NCBI GenBank assembly: GCA_009695405.1 | Contig: SIAZ01000233.1 | Coordinates: 1-5,738 of the forward strand | Reading direction: 5' to 3' | DNA from: Pedosphaera sp. | GTDB taxonomy: Bacteria; Verrucomicrobiota; Verrucomicrobiia; Limisphaerales; UBA9464 | DNA: 5,738 nt | Shown here: piece by piece, positions 1-5,738 of the stretch | Layout: each line of letters begins with the position of its first letter | Position numbering within the stretch: the first letter of the stretch is position 1 | Notes under the pieces: model-generated | Database searches by the model: none | Told to the model about the DNA's origin: nothing | The model's input: the letters and a program-made list of their open reading frames with translations, nothing else | Made by a program: the position numbers and the translations under genes

Positions 1-85
1 GCGGGGCTCCCTCCGGGCTGGACGCGAAGAGGCCCGTCTGCGAGCGTCCGGGTCAGGCAAAAAGCACGACCCTTGAAGAACCATT
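1..85. other. GC-rich window edge with no assignable gene
   Basis: The first 60 bases are clearly richer in G and C than the rest of the window. One plus-strand frame is open from the window edge to a TGA at 74-76 and reads as a short, Arg/Gly/Ser-rich tail ending in KKHDP. It could be the last residues of a gene lying to the left, but other frames here are also open for short distances, so I do not call it as a gene. An imperfect hairpin can be drawn from GGACGC at 20-25 and GCGTCC at 44-49, with an inner AGA/TCT pair. No T-run follows it on either strand, so it is not a convincing terminator. Confidence 0.3.
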
Positions 86-586
86 TCAGACCCCAAACCA
101 TAACTTAATTCCGACCAAAAGTGGTCCAACGATCGGGGTCCACCTTAGATCGATCGTATCGTCAATACGGTCTTGCACAGCGGATGGAAGGTGTTCAGCG
201 AACGGATTAAAAAGATAAAAAGCATCAAAATCGGAAAACGACAGAGCGTTAATTGGGCCGTGAAAGATTTCAGTATTAGCCAAACGCTGAGTCTTAATAA
301 TCTTCCAAGCGATTTGACAGAGTCGCCGTCGCTGTTCAACGCCGCTAAAAGAGCCTTTGGTGAACAGGGCACCTGCGATGCAAAATTTTCCTGGGCCGCA
401 CCCGAGGTCAAGCACCCTAGTTCTAGGGGTTTGAACGAGGAACGCCGATGCTTTCCGAACCACAGCGAGAGGCGTCCAATGGACCCGGGAAAGGGCACGA
501 ATCCGATCACGAAAAATCTGATCAAACCCCGCGTCGTCCTCGGCCAAAATACATCTAAGGAGATTTGAATCGAGCGGCCAGTTCAT
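86..586 (-). pseudogene. Class I SAM-dependent methyltransferase, probably C-terminally degraded
   Basis: This 166-residue product starts like a complete Rossmann-fold methyltransferase. The SAM-binding motif I, VLDLGCGPGKF, is at residues 58-68. An acidic residue at the end of the second strand (GVEQ, Glu84) is suited to binding the ribose. The motif-IV-like stretch DAFYLFNPF at 121-129 resembles the (N/D)PP(F/Y) of amino-methyltransferases. After IDDTIDL (141-147), where more helices and strands 5-7 are expected, only about 20 residues remain, ending KLWFGV. Class I enzymes usually need 200 or more residues, and a KLW-type last strand would suit the true C-terminus. An in-frame internal deletion of some tens of codons is therefore likely, which would leave a non-functional remnant. 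The substrate cannot be told. The start is fixed by an in-frame TGA immediately upstream of the ATG (587-589), and no Shine-Dalgarno is visible. It is divergent from the CobW-type gene, with 83 bp between the starts. A short but active methyltransferase remains possible. Confidence 0.6.
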
Positions 587-669
587 TCAAGGACGAGATA
601 GTTGTTCACAGACTTTACTTCCGAGTGTTTGCCATTTAATCCAAGTTCGAGCACTCTTAAGCACTCGTT
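587..669. promoter_or_regulatory. Divergent intergenic region with GCACTC repeats
   Basis: This 83-bp gap must contain the 5' signals of both the methyltransferase remnant (minus) and the CobW-type GTPase (plus). GCACTC occurs twice in direct orientation at 651-656 and 661-666, exactly 10 bp apart, or about one helical turn, with TTAA in between. The opposite orientation occurs at 623-630 (GAGTGTTT), which is a 7-of-8 inverted match to AAGCACTC at 659-666. Such spacing suits a protein-binding site close to the GTPase start. I could not find a convincing -35/-10 pair on either strand. No recognisable Zur-type palindrome is present. Neither start has a Shine-Dalgarno, which is common in Verrucomicrobiota. 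Confidence 0.3.
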
Positions 670-2103
670 ATGGCCACCACCCCAGTTACGCGCATTCCGG
701 TCACGATTCTTACCGGATTCCTTGGCTCAGGAAAGACCACGCTTCTCAATCGCATTCTTACTGCTAAACACGGTAAACGAATTGCCGTCATCGAGAATGA
801 ATTTGGTGAAATCGGCATTGATAATGAACTAGTGATCCAAGCAGACGAAGAGATCTTCGAAATGAACAACGGATGCCTCTGTTGTACAGTCCGCGGCGAC
901 CTTATCCGAATCTTGGATCAACTCTTAAAACGAAAGGATCGGTTTGACTATGTACTAGTCGAGACAACTGGTTTGGCTGACCCGGGGCCTGTAGCGCAGA
1001 CCTTCTTCAGTGATGATGAAATTAAGGAGCATTTCCGTTTGGACGGCATTGTAACTTTGGTCGATGTCAAACATCTACCACTCCATTTGCACGAAGCCCC
1101 AGAAGCCAAACAACAAGTGGCCTTTGCTGATCGAATTGTATTGAACAAAATCGACTTGGTCACACCCGACGAATTAGCTCATCTTGAGAAACAACTTCGA
1201 GCCATTAACGCAATCGCTCCGTTTTATCATACGCAGCAATCCAATTTATCGGCGGAGCAAGTCATCGATATCCATGCTTTTGACCTCGACCATAAACTGA
1301 CGCTGGAGGGAGATTTTCTTCAGAAATCCCTGCCGTTTGAATGGAGTGCAACGTATCACTTGGATACTGGCGATCACCTCCTTCGGCTTGAAGCGGGCCC
1401 AGATCCCCTAATGGGCCTAGTGCTGTTGCAGCTCGATACTCATTCTCATGATGAGAGTGGCACTGAACATGGGCACGAACATGGGCACGAAGAGGACAAA
1501 GAGTGCGATGGAGGAATGCATGACGCTTTGCATGAAGCCGAGGCGATTGCTGAAATTGTCTTTGGAGGTATCGGTACCGCGGTTCGTCAGGGTGGAGTGA
1601 TTAAACCTGGGAAAATCTTACATAAATTAATTCTCGGAGAAGATGGATTGACCGCGACGGTTCGGATTCCTGCGCACGGCAATTACGCCTTGTTTACCCA
1701 GCATGGACTCGATGAGTTTAAGGGGTACCTTGAGAAAGAGGGTGCAGCGATTGAGCCAGGTCATATTCACGAACATGGCGGCCATACCCACGCTCATACT
1801 CACGACGAGAGTGTGACCAGTGTCGGCATCGAGGAACGTCGCGAGTTAGATTCCAAGAAACTTAATGCTTGGTTAAGCGAACTCCTGCAATCGAAGGGAC
1901 AAGATATTTTTAGAATGAAAGGAATCCTGAACATCAAAGGTCAGTCCAATCGCTTTGTGTTCCAAGGAGTTCATATGCTTTTTGAAGGCAAACCAGATCG
2001 CCCTTGGAAGAGTGAACTAGATCGCAAAAGCCAATTAGTCTTTATCGGCCGAAATCTGGACCGCGATGCCTTGAATGCAGGCTTTCGTCGTTGCTTAGCC
2101 TGA
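670..2103 (+). CDS. CobW/COG0523-family GTP-binding metallochaperone
   Basis: This is a cytoplasmic G3E-family P-loop GTPase thought to deliver or insert a metal, often zinc or cobalt. The Walker A motif GFLGSGKT is at residues 16-23 and ENEFGEIGID at 42-51. The family-defining metal-binding CLCC is at 69-72, ETTG at 98-101, a Walker-B-like VTLVD at 128-132 and the guanine-specificity NKID at 159-162. The CobW C-terminal domain spans about 410-477. At 477 residues it is longer than typical members (roughly 320-400). The excess is a region at about 225-385 containing GPDPLMGLVLL, a helical stretch and NYALFTQHGLDEF (338-350), flanked by His-rich segments at 258-273 and 365-378 that probably bind metal. 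The start is secure: an in-frame TAA lies at 658-660 and no other start codon falls between it and the ATG. No Shine-Dalgarno is seen. It stands alone on this strand, so the target protein and the metal cannot be deduced. It is unlikely to be the cobalamin-pathway CobW itself, since no cob genes are nearby. Confidence 0.93.
   Translation: MATTPVTRIPVTILTGFLGSGKTTLLNRILTAKHGKRIAVIENEFGEIGIDNELVIQADEEIFEMNNGCLCCTVRGDLIRILDQLLKRKDRFDYVLVETTGLADPGPVAQTFFSDDEIKEHFRLDGIVTLVDVKHLPLHLHEAPEAKQQVAFADRIVLNKIDLVTPDELAHLEKQLRAINAIAPFYHTQQSNLSAEQVIDIHAFDLDHKLTLEGDFLQKSLPFEWSATYHLDTGDHLLRLEAGPDPLMGLVLLQLDTHSHDESGTEHGHEHGHEEDKECDGGMHDALHEAEAIAEIVFGGIGTAVRQGGVIKPGKILHKLILGEDGLTATVRIPAHGNYALFTQHGLDEFKGYLEKEGAAIEPGHIHEHGGHTHAHTHDESVTSVGIEERRELDSKKLNAWLSELLQSKGQDIFRMKGILNIKGQSNRFVFQGVHMLFEGKPDRPWKSELDRKSQLVFIGRNLDRDALNAGFRRCLA
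1468..1491 (+). repeat. Tandem 12-bp repeat coding for HGHE units
   Basis: The 12-mer CATGGGCACGAA is present twice back to back inside the GTPase gene, encoding HGHE-HGHE within the first His-rich segment. The two copies are identical at the DNA level. This suggests recent duplication by replication slippage and a His-rich tract whose length may vary among relatives. Confidence 0.8.
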
Positions 2104-2117
2104 ACTGAATCGACCTA

Positions 2118-2150
2118 CCCCCTCTCTCGCTATTTGGCGAGGGCAAGGGG
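2118..2150 (+). terminator. Imperfect hairpin after the CobW-type gene
   Basis: Starting 14 bases after the GTPase stop, CTCGC (2126-2130) pairs with GCGAG (2137-2141) around a TATTTG loop. After a few weak or mismatched positions, CCCC (2118-2121) pairs with GGGG (2147-2150). The site fits transcript termination or 3'-end protection in a convergent gap. No run of T follows, so it is not a standard intrinsic terminator. It could instead be a dispersed palindromic intergenic repeat. Confidence 0.35.
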
Positions 2151-2165
2151 TTGCCGGCCTCAATT

Positions 2166-2180
2166 CTGCCCAGCGGGCAG
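2166..2180. other. Perfect 6-bp hairpin in the convergent gap
   Basis: CTGCCC (2166-2171) and GGGCAG (2175-2180) form a perfect GC-rich stem with a three-base AGC loop. It lies between the 3' ends of the CobW-type gene and the large minus-strand gene, about 30 bases past the stop of the latter. It could serve as a 3' end for either transcript. There is no T-run on the far side in either direction, so the terminator role is only inferred from position. Confidence 0.35.
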
Positions 2181-2210
2181 CGGAGACGCTAATTAAGAAA
2201 AAAAGCGAGT

Positions 2211-5200
2211 TTACTCAACCACCAGCACCCCGTGCATCATCCGCCAGTGCCCCGGAAAGGTACAAAGGTACGGGTAACGTCCCGGTTCAGTTGGGGCAAC
2301 AAAGCGAAGTTCTGCCTTTTGACGCGGTTGAACGAGAGGGGTTGCATACAGAACTTTTGTGGATGCAGGAATATAGCCCTGAGAGAGGCTATTGGCCTTA
2401 GTGGCCATCTGGTCAGCAAGAGCACCCACTTCGTCGGCCGAATTCGGCGCGAGAATAAGAAGATTATGCAACATCAGATCTGGATTCTCGAAGATGAGGC
2501 GTACCTTTGTCCCCGCTTTCACTCGGAGTTCTTTAGGAGCAAACTGCATCTTGTTTGGGACAGCCTGAACAATAAGTGCGTCGCCTGGATTCGCGTTAGC
2601 CTTGTCAAACTGATCGAGCAGGACGCCGAGAGCTTTAGCATCGGCGGCAGGGTGCGAGCTGACCAACCGTTGCCCTAATGGATCATAAAGAAAAACAGAC
2701 GGAGCCTTTTTAGTTTTACGGAAGGTGATGTCGATCACATTAAGACCGGTTCGAAGGTCCAGTTGCACTTGCTGATCATTGATCCACATCGAATCCGTAG
2801 AGAGAAGTTGGACACCATTCACCTGAACATCGAGATAGCCATAGCGAACAGACAGAACAGCCGACTGTGCGGTATCGGCTTGGACGAAAGTTCGACGCGT
2901 GCCGTTGCCGATATCAAGCCACTGAGTGAGTTGCGTTTCCGGCGCTATTTCGAGGACAGGCACACTACGACCTATGGCGGGCTTCGTTCCGTGCTTCAGG
3001 TCCCCCAGCATATGTTGAACGTCTTCGTGTTGGGGCTTTAGCGCATGGAGGGCGTGTTCCACAGCGGGGAACGTGGGACGCAAATGCGCAATCGCATCCA
3101 CCACTTCCATCTGCACACGGGGATGAGAGTCGGTTGCCATCTGATGAAGGAGATCGGCGATGTTAGACAATCTGTCTCCTTGAAAACGAACCATGCGAAC
3201 AGCCGCACCGCGATGCAGTGCCGATTTAGATTTCAGCATTTCTGCCAGCAAAGCAGGCCGCGTTTGTCCGAGTCCTTCAGCGACAAAGAGAGCTTCCAAA
3301 GCCGACTGATCGAACTCGGGTTTTTCGCGGTCGAGTGAGTTAATCCACTGATCGAGGGCGGGGAGAAGTGCCGCACCGGATTTCCTCAGTTCGATGCGAG
3401 CATGATGACGAACAATATCCTGTGGATCTTGAAGAAGTGCTAAGAGCGTCGGAACAGTTGCACCTTCGATACTTGGGAACTTCTTAAGTAACGGACGCTC
3501 CTGATACACTGCTCGCCAGATTCGACCATGTTCGTGGTCCCAATTCGGGTCACGCATGGCATGTTGTGCATGACCAATTATAGGGCTGCAAAAATCTGAA
3601 ATGTAGAGGGCCCCATCCATGCCGAAAGCGACATCGGCTGGCCGAAATGCGGCATTAGGCGATGACACAACATCGAGCCGTTGAGAGCCATGAACCCGCC
3701 CTTGGTCATAATCATATTTCCAAAGTGAAACCGTGTAATTACCGAGCAGCGACGCCGTTGCCATACCTTGTTGATACTCCACGGGAAAGTTCACACTAGA
3801 AATACTGGCCGCAGCCGATCCTTTACCATTGCTGCCGGTATTGCCGTGTCCGAAGGGATGATAAACGCCGAGTGGGGTCCAAGTAAGTAGCAGCGTATCG
3901 AGTGGAATACCGTCCCCAAACATTTGGAAAATATTACCCGTCCGATCATAGGTGATTTTCCACGGATTCGGCGTGTTGCTTTGCCATTCTGTTTCAACCC
4001 GACCACTGCGGGGATTGAGTCGATAAGTCGTGGCATCAATACCGCGCACAACACCAAACGGAGTCTCAAGCTGTGAACGATGGAAGACCCCATCGCAAAA
4101 CAAAACATGCCCCAGAGGATCCGTGGCAATCATTCCGCCATGATGCGAATCAGTGACGTCGATGCCTCGAAAAAGCTCACGCTTGGTGTCCGCTTTACCG
4201 TCACCGTTGGTATCGGCCATCAACCAGAGTTTCGGTTGCTCGGAAACAATCACGCCCCATTCACTAAAAGCGATTCCGTCCAGTGCATCTAACCCTTCGG
4301 CAAAGGTGGTACACTTGTCCGCTTTACCATCGTGATCAGTGTCTTCCAGCAGGATAATTTTATCCTGTGGCGGCAACCCTGGAACGGTATGAGGAAAGGA
4401 GGGCATCGTAACAACCCAAAGCCGTCCTCGGGCGTCGAAGGCAATTTGAACGGGATTTTTCAACTCAGGAAATTCCACTTCTGAAGCGAAAAGACTGACC
4501 TTAAATCCCTCGGCAACCTTGAATTCTGCCAACGCCTCTGCGGGAGGTCGAATGATGCCGGTACTTTTACCATCGTCCTGACCCTTGATAGCTTCGAGCG
4601 GTGGCAACCACGGAAGAGGTTGATCAGCAAACTTCCTTGAAGGCTTGGTGACAAGTGTCCGAACCACGGCTTCTGTCGCAGCAATCATTTGGTGGTAACG
4701 AGGAATTTCAGTCGCATTCTCCTCAGCCCGTTTACGGACACCGTAATACAGATCAGCATTTTTGGGGCGAACAACTTCCGCCACATAATAGTTCTTTCGA
4801 GCCACCGCCTTAGCCACCTCCGCTATCCGCACCGAAGGCACCTTTGCTAATGCCGAATCACCGAGAAGTGTAGCGGCGATGACCCTGGCCATCTGTCGAT
4901 TACCTGCGTCATTGAGATGCAATCCATTGGCGGTGAGTCGTACTTGACTCGTTACATAAGCCTGCTGACTGGCAGTGAACAAATCAACGAACACAGCCTT
5001 ACGTGCCTTTGCTGTTTCACCCACAGCCTGAGCATACAAGGCGATGTCTCGATTGCGGGTGACACTATCCGGTCCCTGTCCACCTGATTCCACCGCAGTA
5101 GGAGACAGCAAGACCCATTGAGCTGCGGGATGAAAACGGGTCAACTGATTAAGATAGAGCTCTAATTGTTGACGGAAATCCGCCACCCCAAGCGCACCGG

Positions 5201-5534
5201 CAAAGGACTCGTTCATTCCGAAGCCCACGATCACCACTTGGGCCGGCCACAACTGGATGAGCGACTTCATATGCGCCTCATAGCCTTCGGGCCGCAACCG
5301 GTATCCCACCTCATCGCCAGTCCAAGCAAAACTGACAAAGCGCAGGTTTTTGTCAGGCTGCGCTAATTGGATAAGAGCCTCAAGTTCACCCTGCTCGCCC
5401 AAACGTTCAACCAATGAATTACCGTAAAAAAGAATCGTATTTTGAGGCTGAAAAGTGACCTCCGCCCGCACGGCCACAAGCGAAATTAGAGTCACAAATA
5501 AAAAAGTGGCGCGGGAGCGGAGATATCGAAACAT
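2211..5534 (-). CDS. Secreted SGNH hydrolase / PVC-type dehydrogenase / HEAT / azurin-like fusion protein
   Basis: This 1107-residue exported protein has five modules. A signal peptide covers residues 1-24: basic start, hydrophobic 10-22, cleavage likely after VRA. An SGNH/GDSL hydrolase follows at about 30-225, with candidate nucleophile Ser40 in YGNSL, Gly73, GFGMN with Asn108, and NGLH with His206. A TIGR02604-type 'membrane-bound dehydrogenase' beta-propeller spans about 335-680, with acidic Ca-binding-like loops DTDHDGKAD (398-406) and DTNGDGKAD (441-449), a HHGG at 464-467 and the family signature SPIIGH...HGRIWR (650-674). HEAT-like helices lie at about 690-845 and a beta-rich domain at about 858-955. 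The C-terminal cupredoxin (about 985-1107) has type 1 copper ligands His1023, Cys1091, His1096 and Met1100. It probably acts in the periplasm or at the cell surface on a carbohydrate or ester substrate, passing electrons to copper; the substrate is unknown. There is no CxxCH, so no c-type heme. The ATG is fixed: upstream codons back to a TGA at 5619-5621 contain no other ATG, GTG or TTG. No Shine-Dalgarno is seen. An insertion-sequence end lies about 55 bp upstream. Confidence 0.88.
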   Translation of the reverse strand: MFRYLRSRATFLFVTLISLVAVRAEVTFQPQNTILFYGNSLVERLGEQGELEALIQLAQPDKNLRFVSFAWTGDEVGYRLRPEGYEAHMKSLIQLWPAQVVIVGFGMNESFAGALGVADFRQQLELYLNQLTRFHPAAQWVLLSPTAVESGGQGPDSVTRNRDIALYAQAVGETAKARKAVFVDLFTASQQAYVTSQVRLTANGLHLNDAGNRQMARVIAATLLGDSALAKVPSVRIAEVAKAVARKNYYVAEVVRPKNADLYYGVRKRAEENATEIPRYHQMIAATEAVVRTLVTKPSRKFADQPLPWLPPLEAIKGQDDGKSTGIIRPPAEALAEFKVAEGFKVSLFASEVEFPELKNPVQIAFDARGRLWVVTMPSFPHTVPGLPPQDKIILLEDTDHDGKADKCTTFAEGLDALDGIAFSEWGVIVSEQPKLWLMADTNGDGKADTKRELFRGIDVTDSHHGGMIATDPLGHVLFCDGVFHRSQLETPFGVVRGIDATTYRLNPRSGRVETEWQSNTPNPWKITYDRTGNIFQMFGDGIPLDTLLLTWTPLGVYHPFGHGNTGSNGKGSAAASISSVNFPVEYQQGMATASLLGNYTVSLWKYDYDQGRVHGSQRLDVVSSPNAAFRPADVAFGMDGALYISDFCSPIIGHAQHAMRDPNWDHEHGRIWRAVYQERPLLKKFPSIEGATVPTLLALLQDPQDIVRHHARIELRKSGAALLPALDQWINSLDREKPEFDQSALEALFVAEGLGQTRPALLAEMLKSKSALHRGAAVRMVRFQGDRLSNIADLLHQMATDSHPRVQMEVVDAIAHLRPTFPAVEHALHALKPQHEDVQHMLGDLKHGTKPAIGRSVPVLEIAPETQLTQWLDIGNGTRRTFVQADTAQSAVLSVRYGYLDVQVNGVQLLSTDSMWINDQQVQLDLRTGLNVIDITFRKTKKAPSVFLYDPLGQRLVSSHPAADAKALGVLLDQFDKANANPGDALIVQAVPNKMQFAPKELRVKAGTKVRLIFENPDLMLHNLLILAPNSADEVGALADQMATKANSLSQGYIPASTKVLYATPLVQPRQKAELRFVAPTEPGRYPYLCTFPGHWRMMHGVLVVE

Positions 5535-5589
5535 ATTTAAAAGGCAATGAAAGGAGAGCTTGAGTCGACTAATCCGGCTTTGTATCGAA
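5535..5589 (-). promoter_or_regulatory. Leader of the large fusion gene, cut short by an insertion sequence
   Basis: Only about 55 bases separate the start codon from the likely end of the neighbouring insertion sequence. Reading toward the gene, I see no GGAGG-like ribosome site and no good -10 box. The original promoter may therefore have been separated from the gene by the insertion, or transcription may enter from the insertion sequence. The boundary at about 5590 is estimated, not observed as a repeat junction. Confidence 0.25.
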
Positions 5590-5630
5590 GGCCGCGCAAC
5601 TTTTCTTCTGTAAAAGTGTCAAAGTCTGAA
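5590..5630 (-). repeat. Probable terminal inverted repeat of an IS256-like element
   Basis: The sequence beyond the transposase stop contains TGTAAAAG (5609-5616) followed by TGTCAAAG (5617-5624) on the plus strand, that is, reading inward from the outer end. TGTAAA and TGTCAA words about 20 bases in from the tip are, from memory, typical of IS256-family ends. The outer tip is placed near 5590 on that basis. The partner repeat lies beyond the window, so the pairing and the target duplication cannot be verified here. Confidence 0.4.
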
Positions 5631-5656
5631 TTTGGAGGTGGGGGTTGGTTGGTTGT

Positions 5657-5738
5657 TTAGGATTGGGATGGGTCGGCGAAGTAGGCGCGTCCGGTTTCCC
5701 ACTCATCGGAGGTTTCCATGAGGATGGCGGTGAGGAGG
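5657..5738 (-). CDS. C-terminal end of an IS256/Mutator-like transposase (partial)
   Basis: Twenty-six residues and a TAA stop (5657-5659) are read on the minus strand; the gene enters from the right edge of the window. The piece LLTAILMETSDEWETGRAYF matches, from memory, the last helix of IS256-family transposases, which commonly read like (A/T)xLMExxxEWxxGxxY(F/L) close to the C-terminus. The DDE catalytic residues would lie outside the window, so activity cannot be judged. The element is oriented the same way as the large fusion gene and sits directly upstream of it. The short length limits certainty, but the stop position and the IS-like sequence that follows agree with this call. Confidence 0.7.
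   Translation of the reverse strand, partial: LLTAILMETSDEWETGRAYFADPSQS

Noticed and set aside
173..568. Plus-strand open frame of 131 codons opposite the methyltransferase
   Set aside because: It overlaps the methyltransferase frame almost entirely, shows no recognisable motif, and the minus-strand frame has clear SAM-binding motifs.
2189..2213. Intrinsic terminator at the T-run directly after the large gene's stop
   Set aside because: On the minus strand a run of seven T follows the stop, but the only preceding stem is a three to four base pair GAG(T)/(A)CTC, too weak to call.
2232..2678. Plus-strand open frame of 148 codons inside the large fusion gene
   Set aside because: It is antisense to the cupredoxin and linker domains, whose conserved residues explain the sequence. 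It has no domain-like pattern.
3791..4129. Minus-strand 112-codon frame within the propeller region
   Set aside because: It is an off-frame reading on the same strand as the large gene; the propeller frame is continuous and matches a known family.
2211..5534. c-type heme attachment in the large protein
   Set aside because: The whole translation was scanned for CxxCH. Only isolated cysteines are present (408, 480, 649, 1091), so a heme domain is absent.
5594..5622. Full sigma-70 promoter formed by the TTGACA at 5622-5617 reading toward the large gene
   Set aside because: With 16-18 bp spacing the candidate -10 hexamers are GC-rich (for example TTGCGC), so only a possible -35 box is supported.

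Overview
The window most resembles a chromosomal segment from a member of the PVC superphylum, probably Verrucomicrobiota. The main reason is the large minus-strand gene at 2211-5534. Its central domain matches the 'putative membrane-bound dehydrogenase, Pirellula/Verrucomicrobium type' family (TIGR02604), which is largely restricted to Planctomycetes and Verrucomicrobia. The lack of clear Shine-Dalgarno sequences before all three starts also fits that group. The lineage is inferred from family memory, not from a search.

Layout from left to right: 1-85 is a short, unusually GC-rich end with no gene that can be established. At 86-586 (minus) lies a short class I SAM-dependent methyltransferase with an intact N-terminal half but an apparently deleted C-terminal half. 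An 83-bp divergent intergenic region (587-669) holds repeated GCACTC/GAGTG elements. At 670-2103 (plus) is a complete COG0523/CobW-type GTPase, a putative metallochaperone, with two His-rich segments and an extra domain inserted before its C-terminal domain. A 107-bp convergent gap (2104-2210) contains two hairpins. At 2211-5534 (minus) is a secreted 1107-residue multidomain protein: signal peptide, SGNH/GDSL hydrolase, TIGR02604-type beta-propeller, HEAT-like helices, a beta-rich linker domain and a C-terminal azurin-like cupredoxin. At 5657-5738 (minus) is the C-terminal end of a transposase that looks like the IS256/Mutator family. The sequence between it and the large gene (about 5590-5640) looks like the end of that insertion sequence.

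Functional links: no operon is visible, because the genes are divergent or convergent. The GTPase is probably a metal (zinc or similar) trafficking factor. The large protein probably acts outside the cytoplasm, coupling an esterase-like module and a dehydrogenase-like propeller to a blue-copper electron-transfer domain. A metal-handling GTPase beside a predicted copper protein is suggestive, but convergent orientation gives no evidence of co-regulation.

The most interesting object is the large fusion protein. In many TIGR02604 proteins the C-terminal electron carrier is a c-type heme domain (CxxCH, TIGR02603). Here there is no CxxCH anywhere, and a cupredoxin with a full type 1 copper ligand set occupies that position.
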